Shown piece after piece: positions 19,575 through 27,847 of a stretch of 64,000 nt of DNA. The notes under the pieces were generated by a model that searched no databases, was not told the DNA's origin, and worked only from the letters and a program-made list of their open reading frames with translations. Made by a program: the position numbers and the translations under genes. The first letter of the stretch is position 1, and each line of letters opens with the position of its first letter. Origin of the DNA: JAFGJQ01 sp964495075 (lineage in GTDB: Bacteria; Planctomycetota; Phycisphaerae; UBA1845); NCBI GenBank assembly GCA_964495075.1, contig CAZBUJ010000002.1:1-64000 (forward strand), given 5' to 3'.

Positions 19575-21004
19575 CGATCGGCCCCACCGCCGCCCGCGCG
19601 CGACCAGCAATACGCGTCGTGCCCCAACGCCCGCATCATCCCCGCCGCCTTGGCCAGCGACTCGTCGTACTCCGCCTGCGGGTCGCTGTCGGCCACGATG
19701 CCGCCGCCCGCGTAGAAGTAAACCTCCGACCCGCGCATGACCATCGTGCGAATCGCGATACTCAACGACATGGAGCCGTCCAGCCCCACGTACCCGATCG
19801 CGCCGCAGTACACGTCCCGGGGCGTCGGCTCCAACTCGTCGATGATCTCCATCGCCCGGATCTTCGGCGCCCCGGTGATCGATCCGCCGGGAAACGTCGC
19901 CCGCAACAGATCCACCCACGTCCGCCCCTCCGCCAGTTCCCCGACCACCGTGGCCACCCGGTGATACACCGTCGGATGCGCCTCCAGCGTTCCCGCCGAC
20001 AACACCCGCACGGAGCCGAACCGGCACACGCGGCCGAGATCATTCCGCAACAGGTCGATGATCATATTCAATTCGGCCCGGTCTTTTTCGCTGCCCTCCA
20101 GTTCCGCCCGCCACGCGGCGTCGACCACGGGATCACCGATGCGCGGCCGCGTGCCTTTGATCGGGCGCGTCTCCACCTGCCCCGCCCGCAGGTCGAGAAA
20201 CCGTTCGGGCGACGCACTGACCACCGCGCGATCATCCCAACGCAGGAACGCCGCACACGGGGCCGGATTCACCCGGTTCAACCGCCGATACAGCGCCACC
20301 GGGGTCGCGCTCGTCTGCGCCGAGAAACGCTGTGTCAGGTTCACCTGGTACACGTCCCCCGCCGCAATGTACTCCTTGATCCGCCGCACCTTCGACAGGT
20401 ACACCGCGGCCGACATGTTCGGTTCGGGGGGATCGCACAGGACCGCATCCTCGGCCACCGACCCGGGGTCCGGACAACCCGCGATGCACCCCGCCAGGCG
20501 AGCCACCCGCTCGGACCAGCCCGGCCGCGCGACCGGCCCACCGCCGCGCCAGTCGATCCCCGCCGCATACCAGCCGCGGGAAGCGTGATCGAACACCGCC
20601 ACCGTGTCGTACAGACTGAAACGCAGATCGGGCAGCAGCCGGTTCGGGTCGAGCCGGCGCCGGATCCGGTCCGAGCCGCAGGCGCACTCGTAGCCGATGT
20701 ACCCGACCCAGCCGCCGCAGAACGGGACCACGGCGTGGTCCACCGCCTCCACCGGCTGCCATCGCACACGATCCGCCAAAACGCGGAGCGGATCACCCCG
20801 ACACCCCGCCGGCAGGGTCACCGTGTCGACCGGATCGAACCCGAAAATCGTTACGCGGCGTCCCGCCACGCCGGGAGCCGTCGCCTCCAGGACGAATCCT
20901 CCACCCGGCGCGCCCGCCCGCGCCACCGCCCAGTCCGGCGGCGTATCGGCGGTGAACGAGGCCACGCGGGCAACCGATGTTGTGGGGCACGTCGACCGGG
21001 GCAT
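19571..21004 (-). CDS. pabB: Aminodeoxychorismate synthase component I
   Basis: Chorismate-binding subunit that aminates chorismate to 4-amino-4-deoxychorismate using ammonia, usually from PabA. The 477-residue protein has an N-terminal anthranilate-synthase-like region and the chorismate-binding domain with YQVNLTQRF, the catalytic-lysine motif RPIKGTRPR near residue 283, GSEKDRAELNMIIDLLRND and FPGGSITGAPKIRAME. The PIKGT lysine distinguishes PabB from TrpE. No pabA glutaminase is adjacent. It is the first gene of the pabB-pabC-Nif3 unit and is divergent from the SH3b gene. Confidence 0.9.
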   Translation of the reverse strand: MPRSTCPTTSVARVASFTADTPPDWAVARAGAPGGGFVLEATAPGVAGRRVTIFGFDPVDTVTLPAGCRGDPLRVLADRVRWQPVEAVDHAVVPFCGGWVGYIGYECACGSDRIRRRLDPNRLLPDLRFSLYDTVAVFDHASRGWYAAGIDWRGGGPVARPGWSERVARLAGCIAGCPDPGSVAEDAVLCDPPEPNMSAAVYLSKVRRIKEYIAAGDVYQVNLTQRFSAQTSATPVALYRRLNRVNPAPCAAFLRWDDRAVVSASPERFLDLRAGQVETRPIKGTRPRIGDPVVDAAWRAELEGSEKDRAELNMIIDLLRNDLGRVCRFGSVRVLSAGTLEAHPTVYHRVATVVGELAEGRTWVDLLRATFPGGSITGAPKIRAMEIIDELEPTPRDVYCGAIGYVGLDGSMSLSIAIRTMVMRGSEVYFYAGGGIVADSDPQAEYDESLAKAAGMMRALGHDAYCWSRAGGGGADR

Positions 21005-21057
21005 GGTGCCGGGAGTATACCCGAACGCTGCCCCCGCGGCGAATCAGCCGTGAATCG

Positions 21058-21086
21058 TTGACTTTTGCCTCGCGCGGCGTTTACCA
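21058..21086 (+). promoter_or_regulatory. Possible promoter of the SH3b gene
   Basis: TTGACT at 21058-21063 matches the -35 consensus in five of six places. The -10 position 17 bases later reads TTACCA, a weak match. It lies about 65 bases before the start codon, in the divergent gap with pabB. Confidence 0.3.
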
Positions 21087-21150
21087 TGCCACCAGCGGCC
21101 GTCTGTACGCCGCGCGATCGCGCAACCCCCGTTTCATCCAAGGAACGATG

Positions 21151-22458
21151 ATGATGCTCACAACACACGTTCGAATCATGGCGGTGGCGTGGGTATGCCT
21201 GACTTGCGGCACCGGTCTCGCGCAGGACGCGACACGCGAAACCACCTTCCAACCTTACGTGGGCGAGGTGACCGGCGACGACGTCTACGTGCGAAGCGGA
21301 CCCAGCACCAATCACTACGTGATCACCAAGTTCCAGGCCGGTGACCGCGTGATCGTCGTCGATGCCGAACGCGGCTGGCTGGCCATCATCCCCCCCGAGG
21401 GGACCTTCAGCATCATCGCCAAGGAGTACGTCGACCGCGATCGGGACCCGTCCGTCGGGATCGTCAACGCCAACCGGGTCAACGTCCGCGCAGCGGCCGA
21501 AACCACCCAGGACCCATACGTCACGCAGACCCAGCTCAATCGCGGGACGGAGGTGCGCATCCTCGGCGACCATAACGATCGCTACTATCGCATCGCCCCG
21601 CCCGAGGATGCCGTCCTCTGGATGAGCGAGGAATACGTGGTCCGCGTGCCCGGGGCGGCCGTACCTGATGTCAAAGCCCACGCGGCGCCCCCGCCGGTTG
21701 CACCCGCCGTACGAACCACCACGACCCAACCGGTCGTCGCCGCCGCGAAGCCGGAGGATGAAATTACTTCGTCCGTGCCGCCCATTCGCGTCAGTGCGCC
21801 GCCGATCGAATCCGGCGACTACGAGAAGGCCATCCAACACGACCGGGCCGAACTCGAACGCATCGAAACCGCCCTGAACAACGAAATGCAGAAGCCGCTC
21901 TTCGACCGTGACCTCACCCCGCTCGTGGAGCGGTTCCGCAAACTGCGCAACCGGACGTCCGACGACTACACCCGGTACTACGCCGAAGCCCGGATCGACC
22001 AGCTCGAAGACCTGGCCGACACCATCCTCTCCGTCCGCCGGGCCTACGAGGTGCAAGGCGGCATGGCCGCCGAACGCGACCGGTACGCCGCCGAACGGGA
22101 GAACATCAAGACCGTCCGCATCCCGGCCCAGAAAGAGCCCGTCGCCAAGGGCGAACTGCGGGCCAGCGCGGTCTACACGGCGTCCGTCGGCCCGCGCCGG
22201 TACCGGCTCGTGGACCCCGACGCCGACGCCACCCGCACCATCTGCTACGTCGATATCCCGCGAGACAGCGACATCGATATCGCCAAGTTCCTCGGCCGCC
22301 GGGTCGGCGTGATCGCCCGCACCAAGCACCTGCGCACCGACAGCATCGACCCCGTGCCCATCATCGAAGCCGTTGATTTGATTCTGCTGGACGAAGCAGA
22401 ACGCGCCGAACGGGCCGACACCGAATCGGCGCCCGCCACCGAGGAACCGCAGGAGTGA
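21151..22458 (+). CDS. Secreted protein with bacterial SH3 repeats
   Basis: 435-residue exported protein, probably cell-wall or envelope-bound. A signal peptide (HVRIMAVAWVCLTCGTGLAQ) is followed by two SH3b-like units: VYVRSGPSTNHYVITKF (about 35-85) and NRVNVRAAAETTQDPYVT (about 95-150). Then come a Pro/Ala linker, a charged helical stretch rich in Glu and Arg (about 215-310) and a compact C-terminal part. Three consecutive ATGs at 21148, 21151 and 21154 follow AAGGA; the middle gives the best spacing. SH3b modules commonly bind peptidoglycan, but no amidase or peptidase domain is seen. Confidence 0.78.
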   Translation: MMLTTHVRIMAVAWVCLTCGTGLAQDATRETTFQPYVGEVTGDDVYVRSGPSTNHYVITKFQAGDRVIVVDAERGWLAIIPPEGTFSIIAKEYVDRDRDPSVGIVNANRVNVRAAAETTQDPYVTQTQLNRGTEVRILGDHNDRYYRIAPPEDAVLWMSEEYVVRVPGAAVPDVKAHAAPPPVAPAVRTTTTQPVVAAAKPEDEITSSVPPIRVSAPPIESGDYEKAIQHDRAELERIETALNNEMQKPLFDRDLTPLVERFRKLRNRTSDDYTRYYAEARIDQLEDLADTILSVRRAYEVQGGMAAERDRYAAERENIKTVRIPAQKEPVAKGELRASAVYTASVGPRRYRLVDPDADATRTICYVDIPRDSDIDIAKFLGRRVGVIARTKHLRTDSIDPVPIIEAVDLILLDEAERAERADTESAPATEEPQE

Positions 22459-22520
22459 CACCGCGGCGCCCGCGTCAGCACCCGACGACCCGCGCCCGCG
22501 CGAACAGAGGGACAACCGCG

Positions 22521-22727
22521 ATGACCGATACGAACACGCGCAGCCGATGGCTGCGATGGGGATCCGCGATCACGCTCGGTGTGATGATTCAAAGCACCGG
22601 TTGCGCGCTGGACGGCTCACAACTGGCGGCCCAGTGGGCTGTGGCAATCGCAGATCAGTTCTTCACCAGCTACGCGTACGATCTGCTGAATCTCGGTAGT
22701 CCGTCCCTTTTCTCACTGTCCTTCTGA
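22521..22727 (+). CDS. Tiny lipoprotein, copy 2 of a small-protein set
   Basis: 68-residue product of unknown function. Basic start (TNTRSRWLRW), hydrophobic run, then QSTGC near residues 24-28 as a lipobox, leaving about 41 residues. The mature part is mildly hydrophobic and ends in LFSLSF. Start is ATG 22521, with GAGGGA about 8 bases upstream; the longer frame to 22455 is rejected because its extra codons lack a signal. Lies 62 bases after the SH3b gene and may share its transcript. Confidence 0.6.
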   Translation: MTDTNTRSRWLRWGSAITLGVMIQSTGCALDGSQLAAQWAVAIADQFFTSYAYDLLNLGSPSLFSLSF

Positions 22728-22899
22728 CTCGCCGCCGGCGGTGGGACTGCGGAACGCACGCTGGGAACACAGACCGCCTGCCGGAACCGCGACCGGACGT
22801 CGGCATGGCCACGCGAGCGGGCGGTCGGGACAATGATCGCAACACCCGCACACGTCCGTCAGTTACGGACTACGGTGCACAGACGGTGCCGGCCAGACC

Positions 22900-23904
22900 A
22901 TGACCCTTCCGATCGAAACGGCAACCATCATCGGCGACGGGGCCATGGGGACGGTGTGCGGCCTGATCCTCGCCAGCCAGGGAATCCGGACGCGATTGTG
23001 GGGCTGCTTCGAAGACCAGATCCGGCAGATCGCGGCGGACCGCGAGAACCGGCGGTTCTTGCCCGGTCACCCGTTCCCCGACCCCTTGGTCGCCACCGCC
23101 GACATCCATGAGGCTTTCGCCGACACCCAACTCGTCGTCTCCGCCGTGCCCTGCCAGTTCACCCGCAACGTGTGGCAGAAAATCCAGGACGCCTACCCGT
23201 TCGGCGCGCCCGTCTGTAGCGTCACCAAAGGGCTGGAAATCGAAAATACCATGTGGCCCTCGCAGATCATCCGCGACGTGCTCGGCGATGTGCCCGTCGC
23301 CGCCCTGTCAGGCCCCAGTATCGCGCCCGAGGTGGCCCGCGGGTTGCCGGCCACGGTGGTGGCGGCCTCCGAAGACGTCGCCCTGGCCGAACTCATTCAG
23401 CGGGCGTTCAGCACCGAGTCGTTCCGCGTCTACACCAACACCGACCTCATCGGCGTCGAACTCGCCGGGGCCACCAAGAACATCATCGCCCTCGCCGCCG
23501 GCATCATCGACGGCATCGGGGCCGGCGACAACGCGAAAGCCGCCCTGCTCACCCGGGGACTCGTCGAGATCACGCGCCTGGGCGCGGCCCTGGGGGCGCT
23601 GCCCAGCACGTTCAAGGGACTCGCCGGGATCGGCGATCTGATTACCACTTGCATCTCACCCGTGGGCCGCAATCGCACCGCTGGCGAGAAGTTCGGGCGC
23701 GGCATGTCCATGGCAGAAGTGATCGAGTCCACCCCATCGGTCATCGAAGGAATCCCCACCACGGATGCGGTGCTCGAACTGGCGCTCAAGCACAATATCG
23801 AGATGCCCATTTCCAACGCGGTCTACTCGGTCCTTCATGGCCACCGGTCCCCCCGCGAAGCCATCCACGACCTGATGACCAGACAACTCAAACCCGAATA
23901 CTGA
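22900..23904 (+). CDS. gpsA: Glycerol-3-phosphate dehydrogenase [NAD(P)+]
   Basis: Reduces dihydroxyacetone phosphate to sn-glycerol 3-phosphate, the backbone precursor of phospholipids; cytosolic. The 334-residue protein has family length and shows the dinucleotide-binding TIIGDGAMGTVCGL at the start, VSAVPCQFTR, the conserved SVTKGLE and LSGPSIAPEVARG, and the substrate-binding lysine region AGATKNIIALAAGI. It ends with the IEGIPTTDAVLELA region. A stand-alone gene with a gap of about 800 bases downstream. Confidence 0.94.
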   Translation: MTLPIETATIIGDGAMGTVCGLILASQGIRTRLWGCFEDQIRQIAADRENRRFLPGHPFPDPLVATADIHEAFADTQLVVSAVPCQFTRNVWQKIQDAYPFGAPVCSVTKGLEIENTMWPSQIIRDVLGDVPVAALSGPSIAPEVARGLPATVVAASEDVALAELIQRAFSTESFRVYTNTDLIGVELAGATKNIIALAAGIIDGIGAGDNAKAALLTRGLVEITRLGAALGALPSTFKGLAGIGDLITTCISPVGRNRTAGEKFGRGMSMAEVIESTPSVIEGIPTTDAVLELALKHNIEMPISNAVYSVLHGHRSPREAIHDLMTRQLKPEY

Positions 23905-24703
23905 ACCGCATCACGAAGGCGAGGCCGCGACAACCAGCGCGCCCTGCGGCAAACACACCCTCCGCGTCGACCGTCCAGGGCGTTCCGCATCCCCGACGAC
24001 AGAGCGGAACTCGCAGCCCGTGCACAGCGCCGCGACCGGGCATCCACCGCAATTCGCTATTCGTAAAAAATGGCTGGGGCTGCCCTAATGGAACAGCCCA
24101 AGCCTGGGAGGGAGAGAGAGAGAATCGTGAAACCCAGCCATTTGCGACATCGGCCGGGCGTGTTCTCTATGTTTTGTGGATCGTAGTGAAGGTCGGCGAG
24201 AACTCGCCCTTACGCACTCTGTTCCCTTCCGTATCCCTTCCTGACTCCGCTCCACCGGCACCGCGCGACGCGGTGGCTCTCGGCTCTCCACCCTCTAACA
24301 CTGTGAACAAGTTTACTGGAAGGTCCGAATATATGCAAGCACCAAATGCAACATTTTTGACCGCCATCGCACGACCACCCGCGCCATAAAGTGCCATGCC
24401 TCACCCGCTTACGTTAACACCCGTCGCGCAACGCCAACATGACGGGTCAACCCTCGCCGGCCCGGAACCGATGCGCCTGAAGACAAGGACAACTTCTCCT
24501 CTTGTGATACTGCCAACGACGCCTTGCCGCAACCGAACGCAACCGCCGGCGCACCGAACAACCAGGCTAAAGTCCGGATGGAACGTCGCGTGCCGCGCAC
24601 GGGCAGCCGTGACAGCAAGCACCACGCCGCTTGACGCTCCGCCGCGGATGGATTGATATGCCAACGGATCCACCGCGACTGCCAAAACGTTGAGCAACCT
24701 TCC
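23905..24703. other. Gene-free stretch between gpsA and the ABC importer
   Basis: About 800 bases with no convincing coding frame. It holds the structured element at 24068-24143, an AATTCG-type repeat at 24049-24066, a G/A tract at 24104-24122, and an AT-richer patch at 24300-24360. I looked for a cobalamin riboswitch ahead of the importer and did not find its conserved core. Confidence 0.6.
24068..24143. other. Long-stem structured element (possible ncRNA or terminator)
   Basis: AAATGGCTGGG at 24068-24078 and CCCAGCCATTT at 24133-24143 are perfect 11-base inverted repeats. An inner hairpin pairs GGGCTG (24077-24082) with CAGCCC (24094-24099), and a GGGAGGGAGAGAGAGAGA tract lies in the loop. 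Read on the minus strand, the outer stem is followed at once by six T, like an intrinsic terminator, but no minus-strand gene ends here. Read on the plus strand, no T run follows. Confidence 0.5.
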
Positions 24704-25627
24704 ATGGTTCGAATCCACCGTCTTACGCGGTTCATAGTCCCACTCGCGAACGCCCTGGCCGCCCTCGTCGCCGGATGCGAGCGCCAGTCCATGCCGATGG
24801 ATCGGAACGTGCCCGCACCGCCGAAACGAATCATCGCCCTGGCCCCCAACGCGGTCGAAATCCTCTGGTCGCTCGGAGTCGAAGACCGACTCGTCGCCGT
24901 CAGCGAGTATACGACCTACCCACCCCAAGCCCGGTCGTTGCCGCGCATCGGAGGTGTGCGCGACCCCGACCTCGAGGCCATCCTCGCCCTCCAACCCGAT
25001 CTCATCATCCTCCGCGGCCGACAAGATCGACTCGAATCGCTCTGCCAACGCCGCGGGATCGGCACATATCACGATCCCACCGAACAGCTCCCCGATCTCT
25101 ACCGCACCATCACCCGGCTGGGGGAAACCTGCGATCGCCGAGAACAGGCCGCCCGCCTCATCCAACAAATCCGCGCGGATCTTGCCAAGGTGAAAACCTC
25201 AGTCGCGGGCCGACCGCCAACCCGTGTGCTGCTGTGCATGCGCGACCCGGCGCGACTGGCCAACATCACCACCGTGGCCCGCGGCTCCTACTTGCACGAT
25301 TTGATCGAGATCGCCGGCGGGGTTAACGTCTTCGGCGAACTGGACGTCCCCTACCCGCGGGTCAGCATCGAAGAGATCGTCGCCCGGCAACCGGACGTCA
25401 TCCTCGAGGCGATGCCCGGGTGGACGCCAACCGACGACCCGACCTCTTTGATCGAGCAGTGGCAGGAGCTTGACACCATCCCCGCCGTGCGTAACAGACG
25501 AATCCACGTGTTGACCGAGGACTACGTGCTGATCCCGTCGCCGCGCGTCACGTTGCTCGCCCAGGCCCTCGTCCGACTGCTCCACCCCGACTTGCCGGCG
25601 GATCATGGGGGACATCGGGATGAATAG
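24704..25627 (+). CDS. ABC importer substrate-binding lipoprotein (BtuF/FecB-like)
   Basis: Periplasmic binding component for cobalamin, haem or an iron-siderophore. The 307-residue protein has a lipoprotein signal ending AALVAGC, then a Peripla_BP_2 domain: RIIALAPNAVEILWSLG, LPRIGGVRDPDLEAILALQPDLII, and in the C-lobe ISIEEIVARQPDVILEA-like sequence. I start at ATG 24704 (MVRIHRL), which puts the basic n-region directly before the hydrophobic core. Its stop overlaps the ATPase start. The absence of a TonB receptor or B12 genes leaves the ligand open; cobalamin is slightly favoured by resemblance to BtuF. Confidence 0.83.
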   Translation: MVRIHRLTRFIVPLANALAALVAGCERQSMPMDRNVPAPPKRIIALAPNAVEILWSLGVEDRLVAVSEYTTYPPQARSLPRIGGVRDPDLEAILALQPDLIILRGRQDRLESLCQRRGIGTYHDPTEQLPDLYRTITRLGETCDRREQAARLIQQIRADLAKVKTSVAGRPPTRVLLCMRDPARLANITTVARGSYLHDLIEIAGGVNVFGELDVPYPRVSIEEIVARQPDVILEAMPGWTPTDDPTSLIEQWQELDTIPAVRNRRIHVLTEDYVLIPSPRVTLLAQALVRLLHPDLPADHGGHRDE

Positions 25628-26450
25628 CGCGGCGAACAACACTACCCTGCTCCGCCTCACCGGCATCCGGTTCGGCTATCCGGATCAGCCGGACTTCCTC
25701 GGCCCCCTGGATTGGCAAGTCGACGTCGGACACCTCTGCGGGGTCCTCGGTCCGAACGGTGCGGGCAAAAGCACGCTGTTGCGCATCGCCGTCGGGTTAC
25801 TCCAGCCGTCGGCCGGCCGCGTCGAGCTGCGCGGAGCGCCGTTGCGCCGCATGGCCCCCCGCGAGCGGGCCCGACTCGTCTCCTTCCTCCCCCAGCAGCC
25901 CACGGCGCCCCCGGCGGCCACTGTTCAGCAAATCGTGCTCCTGGGCCGGTTCCCCCACCGGCCCTACCACATCTTCGACACCACCGAAGACCTGGTCGCC
26001 GCCCAACAGGCCATGGACGCCACCAATACCGCCCGCTTCGCCCACCGCCCCATGAGCACCCTCTCGGGCGGTGAAGCCCAGCGCGTCCACCTGGCCGGTG
26101 CCCTGGCTCAACGCCCCCAACTGCTCGTTCTGGACGAACCGACCGCCGCCCTGGACCTGTACCATCAGCTCGACGTCTTCGACCTTCTGCGACGCGAGGT
26201 CGACCGGACCGGGATGAGCGTCGTCGTGGTCACGCACGACCTGAACCTCGCCGCCCGCTACTGTGACCGCTTGCTGCTGCTCGACCGGGGCCGACCGGCG
26301 GCCAGCGGCGCCGAGAAAGACGTGCTCGCCATGGACGTGCTGGAACGCGTCTATCACGTGCGATTCACGACGTGCGAGAGCCGCGACGGGCAACAACGAT
26401 GGCTCGCCCCGTCGAGGCGCCTCGACGCCGGCCCGGAGACCGCGCCGTGA
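25620..26450 (+). CDS. ABC importer ATP-binding protein (BtuD/FecE-like)
   Basis: Cytoplasmic ATPase of the importer. The 276-residue protein has Walker A GPNGAGKST near residue 46, Q-loop at FLPQQPTAP, signature LSGGEAQRVHLAGAL, Walker B LLVLDEPTAALD and the switch His in VTHDLN. ATG 25620 is chosen since GGGGGA lies 7 bases upstream and it gives an overlap with the binding-protein stop; ATG 25605 is the alternative. The last TGA overlaps the permease GTG. Confidence 0.9.
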   Translation: MNSAANNTTLLRLTGIRFGYPDQPDFLGPLDWQVDVGHLCGVLGPNGAGKSTLLRIAVGLLQPSAGRVELRGAPLRRMAPRERARLVSFLPQQPTAPPAATVQQIVLLGRFPHRPYHIFDTTEDLVAAQQAMDATNTARFAHRPMSTLSGGEAQRVHLAGALAQRPQLLVLDEPTAALDLYHQLDVFDLLRREVDRTGMSVVVVTHDLNLAARYCDRLLLLDRGRPAASGAEKDVLAMDVLERVYHVRFTTCESRDGQQRWLAPSRRLDAGPETAP

Positions 26451-27490
26451 GACCGTTGACACCACGACGATTCGCGCTGGCCACCGGCGGTTGCCTCCTG
26501 CTGCTGGCCGTCGTCACGCTCGTCAGTCCCGGCGTCGGCACGCAACCGATCGGACTCGTCGACGCGTGGCGCGCCTGGTTCGATGGCGACACCCACTCGA
26601 ACATCTACTCCATCGCCTTCGAACTGCGGATGCCCAGCACGATCAAGGCCCTGCTCGTCGGGGCGACCCTCGCCATGTGCGGGGCCGTCTTCCAGACCTT
26701 GTTCCGCAACCCGCTGGCCACGCCCTACACGCTCGGCGTCGCCAGCGGGGGCGCGCTCGGCGCGTTGATCGCCATCTGTGTGGGCTGGCACGCCGCCCTG
26801 CTGGGGCTGCCCAGCGTGTCGTGGTGCGCGTTCGCCGGATCAGTAGCCGTCCTCGGCGCGGTCCTGCTGCTCGCCAGCTCGTCGCGACGGCTGTCGGGGA
26901 ATGCCCTGCTGTTGGCCGGCGTGACCATCGGCTTCTTCTGCTCGGCCATGATGATGTTCGTCACGCACCTGTCGACGCCGGACGACACCTACCGCATCGT
27001 CCGATGGATGATGGGCAGCCTGGAGACGGTCGGGAGCGTCGAGGTGAACGCCCTGCTGGTCATTCTGATCCCGGTCTGGCTGATCCTGATGGCGCAGTCC
27101 CGGTACCTGAACCTCTTCGAATTGGGCGATGAAGTGAGCCGGACCCGGGGGGTGCGCGTGTCCGCCCTCTACGCCTTCTGCCTGGGGCCGGCATCGCTGG
27201 CCGTCGCCGCCGTCGTGTCCATCTGCGGACCGATCGGCTTCGTCGGGCTGATCGTGCCGCACGCCGTGCGACTCGTGCTGGGGGGCGATCATCGCCTGGT
27301 GTTGCCAGCCAGTGGATTGATCGGGGCGAGTTTTTTGATCGTGTGCGACTGGCTGACGGCCTTGCTGCCCGCGTGGTACGGACAGCTCGTCGCCCGCGAG
27401 ATGACCGCCGCCCGGCTCCCCATCGGCGTCATGACCGCCCTGCTCGGCGCGCCGCTGTTCCTCTGGATCCTGCGCACGCGCCTGCAATGA
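26447..27490 (+). CDS. ABC importer permease (BtuC/FecCD family)
   Basis: Membrane subunit of the importer, about ten transmembrane helices in 347 residues. Family landmarks: ELRMPSTIKALLVGATLAMCG, then FRNPLATPYTLGVASGGALG, WMMGSLET and the coupling region ICGPIGFVGLIVPHAVRLVLG. GTG 26447 is preferred: it forms a GTGA overlap with the ATPase stop, CGGAGA lies 7 bases upstream, and 347 residues matches the family, whereas the longer frame from 26372 adds a 25-residue Arg-rich extension. Confidence 0.88.
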   Translation: MRPLTPRRFALATGGCLLLLAVVTLVSPGVGTQPIGLVDAWRAWFDGDTHSNIYSIAFELRMPSTIKALLVGATLAMCGAVFQTLFRNPLATPYTLGVASGGALGALIAICVGWHAALLGLPSVSWCAFAGSVAVLGAVLLLASSSRRLSGNALLLAGVTIGFFCSAMMMFVTHLSTPDDTYRIVRWMMGSLETVGSVEVNALLVILIPVWLILMAQSRYLNLFELGDEVSRTRGVRVSALYAFCLGPASLAVAAVVSICGPIGFVGLIVPHAVRLVLGGDHRLVLPASGLIGASFLIVCDWLTALLPAWYGQLVAREMTAARLPIGVMTALLGAPLFLWILRTRLQ

Positions 27491-27502
27491 GCGAAGAGCG
27501 AG

Positions 27503-27522
27503 TCGCCGATTACTTTCGGCGA
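27503..27522 (+). terminator. Hairpin after the importer permease
   Basis: TCGCCGA and TCGGCGA pair perfectly around a six-base TTACTT loop, 13 bases after the permease stop. No T run follows, so termination is only possible. Confidence 0.35.
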
Positions 27523-27785
27523 TCAAGTGGAGCCGGGTATCGCAGGCGTCCAGCCGAATGCCCCCTCTGGATCGCCGCCAGCGCGTACATGTTCAGGTGC
27601 TCGCAGAGCATAGCCACGCAGACATGACAACCTCCTCCGGGACGCTCCCGGCACCGCATCGTTGAGATGGAAAGTGGACTCCCGCAGCCGATGGCCGCCG
27701 TTTCACCGGGCAACGGCTCATCCGCTCCAGCGTTCCTCGGCTCCACCGCCCGACGGTTCCGCTTCATCGTCCGTAAGTCGCTCTG

Positions 27786-27791
27786 TATAAT
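27786..27791 (+). promoter_or_regulatory. -10 box upstream of the DUF2891 gene
   Basis: A perfect TATAAT sits 56 bases before the ATG at 27848. The expected -35 position has only a weak match. Confidence 0.4.
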
Positions 27792-27847
27792 CGGCGGCCC
27801 GTGAATCCTGAATCGAAAGCGATTCCTTCTTACGCGAGAGCCGAATC

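Larger units (their letters stand above)
27491..27847. other. Gene-free stretch after the importer operon
   Basis: 357 bases with no supported gene. It begins with a 7-base-stem hairpin (27503-27522) and ends with a TATAAT box before the DUF2891 gene. A minus-strand frame at 27510-27767 lacks a ribosome site and family resemblance, so it is not called. Confidence 0.5.

Noticed and set aside
23253..24389. 378-codon frame over gpsA and the following gap
   Set aside because: Arg/His-rich shadow of gpsA in another frame, continued by chance into non-coding sequence.
24430..24703. Cobalamin riboswitch ahead of the importer
   Set aside because: The conserved GGTGAAA-type core and CCGCCACTG element are not found by eye.
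24640..24735. Possible tRNA, because GGTTCGAATCC occurs at 24707-24717
   Set aside because: The flanks cannot form a T-arm or acceptor stem; the string is the start of the binding-protein gene.
27510..27767. Minus-strand frame with Cys-rich centre after the importer
   Set aside because: No ribosome site, no signal and no recognisable family.
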